A stretch of 11,402 nucleotides of DNA from Armatimonadota bacterium (GTDB lineage: Bacteria; Armatimonadota; Armatimonadia; Armatimonadales; Armatimonadaceae). The stretch's first letter is position 1, and each line of letters starts with the position of its first letter. Of this stretch, positions 6,614 through 11,402 are shown piece after piece. A program made the position numbers and the translations under genes. The notes under the pieces are model-generated. The model worked only from the letters and a program-made list of their open reading frames with translations. It ran no database searches and was not told the DNA's origin. Location of the stretch: contig JACMIS010000188.1 of assembly GCA_014381035.1 (NCBI GenBank), positions 1-11,402 of the forward strand, read 5' to 3'.

Positions 6614-8650
6614 ATGAAAGACATGCCTCAACCATCCCGCACTGACGCGGCGGAAGCGGTAGTGGAACCGGGAAACCGTACGTCCGCGTCGCGTCCGCCT
6701 GTCACATTTCGCATCCTGCTTCTCGGCACGATTCTTATTTTCCTGAACTGTTACTGGGTTCTGGAAGTCGAGGGTATCTGGCACACCAACCACGCGACCG
6801 CGATGTCGCTTTTCTGGAACACAGTATTCTGCCTGCTCCTGCTGGTGACACTCAACATCGGACTGCTGAAGCCGTTTTTACCGCGTTTCGCCTTTTCGCA
6901 GGGGGAACTGGCGACCTGCTTCACCATGATGACTATCGGGACCGCGCTTGCTGGACACGACAGTCTGCAACTCGGAATTCCCGGCGTGATGGGGTTTCCG
7001 GTCTGGTTTCAGGCACAACAACCGTCTCTGGGATGGGATAAGTTCACCCGCTTTTACCCCGATTGGGTGATGGTCAAGGATCTGGAAGTGTTGAAGCCCG
7101 CCTATTATGGACACGCGACACCACTTCTTTATACGCCGAAACATTTGGCGGCATGGTCGGTCCCGGTAGGGTGGTGGTGCGCGTTCACGCTGGCTCTCGG
7201 CGCGGTTCTCGTCGGAACCAGCACCATTCTGCGGCGGCAGTGGATGGACAATGAGAAGTTGGCGTACCCCATCGTTCAACTCCCACTCGCGCTTATCGAG
7301 GACGGGGGCACGACATCGTTCTGGCGAAACAAGGTGCTCTGGTGGGGAATCGCCGCCGGGGCGTCGCTCGACATCTGGAACGGTCTCGCGACGCTGATTC
7401 CATCGATGCCGTTGATCGCGGTGCGGCACGATCAGTTCAATCTGGGTCAGTACGCGACGACGATGCCGTGGAAAGCGGTCGGTAATGTGCCCTTCCCGCT
7501 CTACCCGTTCATCATCGCGCTTGGCTTTCTGCTTCCTACCGACTTATCGTTCTCGCTCTGGTTCTTCTATCTTTTTCGTCTGGGGTTAGTTGTCTTCGCC
7601 GCCACGCTGAATCTCGATGGGGCGGGTGTCAGCAAGTTTCCGTTCCTCGCGCAACAATCGTTCGGTGCCTGGGCGGTCATCTGCGTTTTCGCGTTGTGGC
7701 AAGCGCGCCATCATCTCAAGCAGGCGTGGGACAAGGCGTGGAATCCGAGAGACCCCGGTATAGACGACAGCGACGAACCGATGAGTTATCGCGCCGCGTT
7801 TGTTTCGATCCTGCTCGGGCTGACATTTCTTTTTTATTTTTGCTTGCGAGCGGGAATGTCATGGGGCATCGTCGCCGGGTTCTTCGGCTTCTATTTCCTC
7901 TTATCGGTCGGGATAGCGCGAATCCGAGCCGAACTCGGACCGCCCGCGCACGAGATGGCGTTCGGAATGAGCGGGACGGCATTCCTGACGATGTTCCTCG
8001 GAACGCAGGGCGTCGGCTTGCAAAACCTGACGATCCTGTCGTTGTTCTTCTGGTTCTCCGGGCGCGGCTACCGGACACACCCGATGCCGGGGATGCTGGA
8101 AGGGATGCGTCTCGGTCAGGGCTTGGATGGTAAAGGCAGTCTGCGCGGGACCGGTTACGCGATGCTGTTCGCGGTTTTCGTGGGCACGATAGCCAGTTTC
8201 TGGGCGGCACTGCACCTGCAATACGGTGCGGGTATCAACGCCATGACGAACCATAACTGGGGGCAGTTCGGCGAGGTATCGGCGGCGTCTGCCTTGCCGC
8301 GTCCTCCGGATATTAACGGACAACTCGCTATGATCGCGGGCGGCGTCGCCGCGTTCGGGATGATGTACATGCGGACTCAATTCGTCTGGTGGCCGTTTCA
8401 CCCGGCGGGATACGCGATTGCGCTCACGTATGGCGGCGAATACTACTGGTCGTGCCTTCTGATCGCGTGGGGCTTGAAATCGCTCATTCTGCGCTACGGC
8501 GGGATCGGTATGTACCGGCAGATCGTTCCGTTCATGTTTGGCTTGATATTGGGTGAGTACACCGTCGGCGCGTTCTGGAGCCTCCTGTCGGTTTTCGTGA
8601 ACAGCGGCGCGATCATCAATATCAAGACCTATGATTTCGCACCCGGATAA
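6614..8650 (+). CDS. Polytopic membrane protein of the DUF6785/DUF6784 type, candidate oligosaccharide permease
   Basis: This encodes 678 residues. A polar cytoplasmic N-terminus (1-28) precedes about a dozen hydrophobic helices, e.g. about 31-52, 62-86, 95-115, 178-206, several between 290 and 350, 393-435, 455-480, 515-540, 575-600 and 610-655. Recognisable family elements are RRQWMDNEKLAYPIVQLPLA (from R207) and RIRAELGPPAHEMAF (from about 436) in the DUF6785-like part. The C-terminal DUF6784-like part has FHPAGYAIALTYG and LKSLILRYGG. The fold has been compared with oligopeptide-transporter (OPT-like) carriers (recalled, not checked). No substrate is established. It lies between secreted xyloglucanases and cytoplasmic exo-glycosidases and is the only transporter-like gene here, so import of xyloglucan oligosaccharides is a reasonable inference. 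It lacks an ATP-binding domain. GH31 starts 23 bp downstream. Confidence 0.75.
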   Translation: MKDMPQPSRTDAAEAVVEPGNRTSASRPPVTFRILLLGTILIFLNCYWVLEVEGIWHTNHATAMSLFWNTVFCLLLLVTLNIGLLKPFLPRFAFSQGELATCFTMMTIGTALAGHDSLQLGIPGVMGFPVWFQAQQPSLGWDKFTRFYPDWVMVKDLEVLKPAYYGHATPLLYTPKHLAAWSVPVGWWCAFTLALGAVLVGTSTILRRQWMDNEKLAYPIVQLPLALIEDGGTTSFWRNKVLWWGIAAGASLDIWNGLATLIPSMPLIAVRHDQFNLGQYATTMPWKAVGNVPFPLYPFIIALGFLLPTDLSFSLWFFYLFRLGLVVFAATLNLDGAGVSKFPFLAQQSFGAWAVICVFALWQARHHLKQAWDKAWNPRDPGIDDSDEPMSYRAAFVSILLGLTFLFYFCLRAGMSWGIVAGFFGFYFLLSVGIARIRAELGPPAHEMAFGMSGTAFLTMFLGTQGVGLQNLTILSLFFWFSGRGYRTHPMPGMLEGMRLGQGLDGKGSLRGTGYAMLFAVFVGTIASFWAALHLQYGAGINAMTNHNWGQFGEVSAASALPRPPDINGQLAMIAGGVAAFGMMYMRTQFVWWPFHPAGYAIALTYGGEYYWSCLLIAWGLKSLILRYGGIGMYRQIVPFMFGLILGEYTVGAFWSLLSVFVNSGAIINIKTYDFAPG

Positions 8651-8673
8651 GGTGCGACAAAGAAAGAAGATGT

Positions 8674-10995
8674 ATGAAGTTTACTGATGGTAACTGGATG
8701 ATGCAACCCGGCGTGCGGGCGTTTTACGCGACCGAAGTGTATGAGTTTTCGGCGGAAGAAAACGCGCTGAACGTGATCGTCGCGACCCGCACGGTTCACG
8801 GGCGTGGCAGTCTCCTTGATGGTCCCGTTTTGACGATGCGGGTCTCGTCGCCGATTCCCGGCGTGATCCGCGTCAAAGTCACCCATTTTGCTGGCGTCGC
8901 CGGACGAGGACCGCAATTCTCTTTGAGTACTCCCGCCGATACCGCAGGTAGTGTCACCATAGACAATCAGAATAGCAAGGACGGTGTCTCCTCTGTCGCG
9001 ACGCTCCGAAGCGGCGACGTTTCCGTGCAAATCGCCGGCGGCAAAGGCGGATGGCGGATGGCATTTTGCGGCGCGGACGGCGAACCGATCACCGAAAGTA
9101 GTAGCCGCGCACTCGGACTGATGCAGACCGATCAGGGGATTTTCCTCCAAGAACAACTTTCCCTGGGTGTCGGCGAGAACGTATACGGACTCGGCGAGCG
9201 ATTTACGGCGTTCGTGAAGAACGGACAAACCGTGGAAACCTGGAACAAGGACGGCGGCACCGGCAGTGACCAAGCGTACAAGAGCGTGCCGTTCTACCTG
9301 ACCAATCGCGGCTACGGCGTTTTCGTCAACCACGCCGAAAACGTACAGTTCGAGGTAGCATCCGAGAAAGTATCGCGCGTTCAGTTCAGTGTTCCCGGTG
9401 AAACGCTGGAATATTTCCTCGTTAGTGGACCCACCCCGAAAGAGGTTCTGGAAAAGTACACCCGCCTGACCGGACGCCCCGCCCTGCCGCCCGCGTGGTC
9501 GTTTGGCTTATGGCTGACCACGTCGTTCACGACGGACTACGATGAAACCACCGTGAACCGCTTTCTGGACGGGATGCGAGACCGCGATTTGCCGCTATCC
9601 GTCTTCCACTTCGACTGTTTCTGGATGCGCGGCTGGCGTTGGTGTGACTTTGAATGGAACCCGGCAACCTTTCCCGACCCGGTCGCGATGTTGAAGCGAC
9701 TCCATGAACGCGGCTTGAAAGTCTGTGTCTGGATCAACCCGTACATCGCGCAAGCCTCGCCATTGTTTGCGGAAGGGGCGAAGAACGGTTACCTGCTGAA
9801 GAAAACGAACGGTGATGTGTGGCAGACCGATCAGTGGCAACCCGGCATGGGCATCGTGGACTTCACGAACCCGGACGCCCGCGAATGGTACGCCGCGTTC
9901 CTGCGCCGCCTCGCCGACGAAGGCGTGGATTCGTTCAAGACCGACTTCGGCGAGCGGATTCCGACCGAAGGAGTTGCCTGGCACGACGGTTCCGAAGCGC
10001 AAAAGATGCACAACTATTATCCTTATCTGTACAACGAAACCGTGTTTCGCGTACTCGAAGAAAAGCGCGGAATCGGAGAAGCGGCACTATTCGCTCGCTC
10101 GGCGACGGCGGGTTGCCAGCAGTTCCCGGTGCACTGGGGCGGCGACTGTTCCTCGACGTTCGAAAGCATGGCGGAGAGCCTGCGCGGTGGGTTGTCGCTC
10201 GGTATGACCGGCTTTGGATTCTGGAGCCATGACATCGGTGGTTTTGAAGGCTCGCCACCGCCCGCCGTGTACAAACGCTGGATCGCATTCGGCTTGCTGT
10301 CGTCGCACAGCCGTCTGCACGGCAGTTCTTCCTACCGGGTCCCGTGGCTCTTCGACGAGGAAGCGGTGGACGTGCTCCGGCATTTCACCAAACTGAAGCA
10401 CCGCCTGATGCCGTACCTGTATAGCAAAGGGGTCGAGGCGAACGCGACAGGCGTTCCGGTGATGCGAGCTATGGTACTCGAATATCCGAACGACCCGGCG
10501 TGCGATGCGCTGGACCGGCAGTACCTGCTCGGAGATGCTCTGCTTGTCGCGCCGGTCTTCCAGACCAGCGGCAATGTATCCTACTATGTCCCCGCCGGAA
10601 CGTGGACGAATTTCGCGACCGGTGAAACCGTAGTCGGGCCGCGCTACGTTTCCCAGCAGCACGACTATTTGAGCGTTCCGCTACTCGTTCGCCCGAACAC
10701 GCTTCTACCCGTTGGTGACCAGGAGGGTCGCCCGGACTACGCCTACACCAGAAACACAACATTCCGTCTGTACCAACTCGACGCCGGGAAAATGGCATCG
10801 GCGACGGTACAAAACCCGTCCGGCGAAACGTTGACGGTCACCGCACACCGCGATGCATCCGGCGAACTGCGGATCGAATCCAGCCCGACCGGTGGGGACT
10901 GGCGTGTGCTTGCGGTGGGAGCTAAGGACACTGTGGGAATGATCGGGGGCAACACCGAGATTGTTTCGGACGGTGTCCTGATTACCCGGAAGTAG
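8674..10995 (+). CDS. yicI: GH31 alpha-xylosidase (YicI-like), cytoplasmic
   Basis: This encodes 773 residues, nearly the same length as E. coli YicI. The start MKFTDGNWMMQPGV is typical of the YicI group. The N-terminal beta-sandwich spans about 1-240. Its VYGLGERFTAFVKNGQ motif (from about 170) is the family's substrate-loop signature. The TIM barrel spans about 265-600. The nucleophile D424 is in FKTDFGERIPTEG and the acid/base D491 is in HWGGDCSSTFESM, the same pair and nearly the same spacing as in YicI. FHFDCFWMRGWRWCDFEW is the alpha-xylosidase-type segment that narrows the pocket to xylose. C-terminal beta domains follow. It has no signal peptide. It removes non-reducing alpha-1,6-xylose from xyloglucan oligosaccharides. 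A purine-rich AAGAAAGAAGA precedes the ATG. It is the last gene of the cluster, with a hairpin 20 bp past the stop. Confidence 0.95.
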   Translation: MKFTDGNWMMQPGVRAFYATEVYEFSAEENALNVIVATRTVHGRGSLLDGPVLTMRVSSPIPGVIRVKVTHFAGVAGRGPQFSLSTPADTAGSVTIDNQNSKDGVSSVATLRSGDVSVQIAGGKGGWRMAFCGADGEPITESSSRALGLMQTDQGIFLQEQLSLGVGENVYGLGERFTAFVKNGQTVETWNKDGGTGSDQAYKSVPFYLTNRGYGVFVNHAENVQFEVASEKVSRVQFSVPGETLEYFLVSGPTPKEVLEKYTRLTGRPALPPAWSFGLWLTTSFTTDYDETTVNRFLDGMRDRDLPLSVFHFDCFWMRGWRWCDFEWNPATFPDPVAMLKRLHERGLKVCVWINPYIAQASPLFAEGAKNGYLLKKTNGDVWQTDQWQPGMGIVDFTNPDAREWYAAFLRRLADEGVDSFKTDFGERIPTEGVAWHDGSEAQKMHNYYPYLYNETVFRVLEEKRGIGEAALFARSATAGCQQFPVHWGGDCSSTFESMAESLRGGLSLGMTGFGFWSHDIGGFEGSPPPAVYKRWIAFGLLSSHSRLHGSSSYRVPWLFDEEAVDVLRHFTKLKHRLMPYLYSKGVEANATGVPVMRAMVLEYPNDPACDALDRQYLLGDALLVAPVFQTSGNVSYYVPAGTWTNFATGETVVGPRYVSQQHDYLSVPLLVRPNTLLPVGDQEGRPDYAYTRNTTFRLYQLDAGKMASATVQNPSGETLTVTAHRDASGELRIESSPTGGDWRVLAVGAKDTVGMIGGNTEIVSDGVLITRK

Positions 10996-11015
10996 GATAT
11001 CGGAGGTTTTAACGT

Positions 11016-11041
11016 TTTCGGGGGAATAGATTCCCCCGAAA
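11016..11041 (+). terminator. Terminator-like hairpin after GH31
   Basis: TTTCGGGGGAA (11016-11026) and TTCCCCCGAAA (11031-11041) form a perfect 11-bp stem with a TAGA tetraloop. The stop codon of GH31 ends 20 bp upstream. A T5 run comes only 9-10 nt later (TCTACAAAATTTTT), so it is a strong but slightly atypical intrinsic terminator. It separates the glycanase cluster from tuf. Because the arms begin with TTT and end with AAA it could act in either direction. Confidence 0.75.
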
Positions 11042-11140
11042 TCTACAAAATTTTTGCGCGACATGTGGAAAGATGGTATCTTATCCCGGCGTGTCGCATA
11101 CCTTTTGGTAAAGGCCCATTACTCATTATTTTGAATGGCG

Positions 11141-11157
11141 GCGGGTTCGATTCCCGC
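11141..11157 (+). other. Isolated tRNA T-arm-like element in the tuf upstream region
   Basis: GCGGG TTCGATT CCCGC forms a 5-bp stem and 7-nt loop carrying the tRNA T-loop consensus (GG-TTCGATT-CC). The best upstream acceptor partner (around 11077-11083 against 11158-11164) has two mismatches. No D arm or 7-nt anticodon loop can be built in between, so a full tRNA is not supported. It may be a tRNA remnant, part of a structured RNA, or chance. tRNA genes often lie upstream of tuf. Confidence 0.3.
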
Positions 11158-11201
11158 GAAGAGACAACCCAAAACGCACCGTGCATGGCCACCGGATAGG
11201 G

Positions 11202-11255
11202 GCGCTTGCACAATAATAAAGGATAGTCGCGCTCACTATTCCGAAGCGCGAGGAG
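11202..11255 (+). promoter_or_regulatory. Structured 5' leader of tuf with competing hairpins next to the Shine-Dalgarno
   Basis: Structure A pairs an outer GCGCTT (11202-11207) with AAGCGC (11244-11249), enclosing a GGATAGT (11221-11227) / ACTAT-T-CC (11235-11242) stem with a one-base bulge. Structure B pairs TCGCGCT (11227-11233) with AGCGCGA (11245-11251), a perfect 7-bp stem whose last base enters the AGGAG Shine-Dalgarno (11251-11255). A and B share bases and cannot coexist, so the leader could switch the access of ribosomes to tuf. The Shine-Dalgarno is 7 nt from the ATG. No promoter can be assigned with confidence. Confidence 0.4.
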
Positions 11256-11262
11256 CAAAAAT

Positions 11263-11402
11263 ATGGCGAAGGCGAAATTCGAGCGGAGCAAACCGCACGT
11301 CAACATCGGGACCATCGGTCACGTGGACCACGGGAAGACTTCCTTAACGGCGGCGATCACGAACGTGCTCGCGAAGGCGGGCGGGGCGAAGGCGATGAGC
11401 TA
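11263..11402 (+). CDS. tuf: Elongation factor Tu, N-terminal part (3' truncated by the window)
   Basis: The first 46 codons are visible. [20 protein letters not shown] opens the protein, and GHVDHGKT (residues 19-26) is the GTP-binding P-loop of EF-Tu. [16 protein letters not shown] follows in the usual place. EF-Tu carries aminoacyl-tRNA to the ribosomal A site in a GTP-dependent way. A strong AGGAG lies 7 nt upstream of the ATG. The gene is separated from the glycanase cluster by a terminator-like hairpin and a leader of about 220 bp, so it is a separate housekeeping unit. Confidence 0.97.
   Translation, partial: MAKAKFERSKPHVNIGTIGHVDHGKTSLTAAITNVLAKAGGAKAMS

Noticed and set aside
5629..6624. 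331-codon open frame on the - strand
   Set aside because: It is antisense to the rest of GH74 and is Arg-rich without motifs. Its extension past the GH74 end covers the small-ORF gap, but there is no ribosome-binding site or family support.
8629..9333. 234-codon open frame on the - strand
   Set aside because: It is antisense to the N-terminal domain of the GH31 gene, which is full-length and collinear with YicI.
11077..11165. Complete tRNA gene ahead of tuf
   Set aside because: Only a T-arm is convincing. The acceptor stem has two mismatches, and neither a D arm nor an anticodon arm with a 7-nt loop can be formed.
11206..11240. TTGCAC as a -35 box of the tuf promoter
   Set aside because: No acceptable -10 hexamer lies 16-18 bp downstream, so no promoter is called.
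11135..11347. 70-codon + strand frame overlapping the tuf start
   Set aside because: It overlaps the unmistakable EF-Tu frame with its P-loop and has no family motif.
1..11402. CRISPR arrays, insertion sequences, integrase or toxin genes
   Set aside because: No direct-repeat array, terminal inverted repeats, transposase motif or defence-type gene was seen on either strand. Repeated Asp-boxes in GH74 are protein repeats only.

Overview
The window looks like chromosome from a GC-rich, free-living, plant-polysaccharide-degrading bacterium. An H-X9-DG-type pseudopilin tail, a DUF6785/DUF6784-type membrane protein, YicI-like GH31, GH42, GH12 and GH74 together fit Armatimonadota best (Capsulimonas- or Fimbriimonas-like). 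Planctomycetota, Verrucomicrobiota and Lentisphaerota are alternatives. This assignment is inferred from family content and was not tested by a search. Every supported gene is on the + strand.

Layout. 1-226: the C-terminal end of a pseudopilin-like protein, followed by a strong hairpin (244-287). 313-1278: a small Ala-rich lipoprotein and a membrane-anchored protein with one predicted carbohydrate-binding beta-sandwich. 1397-10995: a compact cluster of GH12 endo-glucanase/xyloglucanase, GH42 beta-galactosidase, GH74 xyloglucanase, a possible 32-aa small ORF, a polytopic DUF6785/6784 protein, and a YicI-like GH31 alpha-xylosidase. GH42 and GH74 overlap by ATGA and the other gaps from 4294 on are short, so 2231-10995 is probably one transcription unit. 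A terminator-like hairpin closes it at 11016-11041. 11042-11262 is the leader of a housekeeping gene, and 11263 to the end is the start of tuf (EF-Tu).

How the genes fit together (inference from families). GH12 and GH74 carry signal peptides and would cut the xyloglucan backbone outside the cytoplasm. GH42 and GH31 have no signal and would remove side-chain galactose and xylose inside. Oligosaccharides must therefore cross the inner membrane, and the only membrane transporter-like protein in the cluster is the DUF6785/6784 protein. No ABC, MFS, SusC/D or PTS gene is visible. The upstream anchored binding-domain protein may hold polymer at the surface. A beta-glucosidase and a fucosidase are absent and would have to be encoded elsewhere.

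Non-coding structure is rich. Hairpins lie after the pseudopilin, before GH12, between GH12 and GH42, and after GH31. The tuf leader contains two mutually exclusive pairings next to its Shine-Dalgarno, and a lone tRNA T-arm-like element lies upstream of it.
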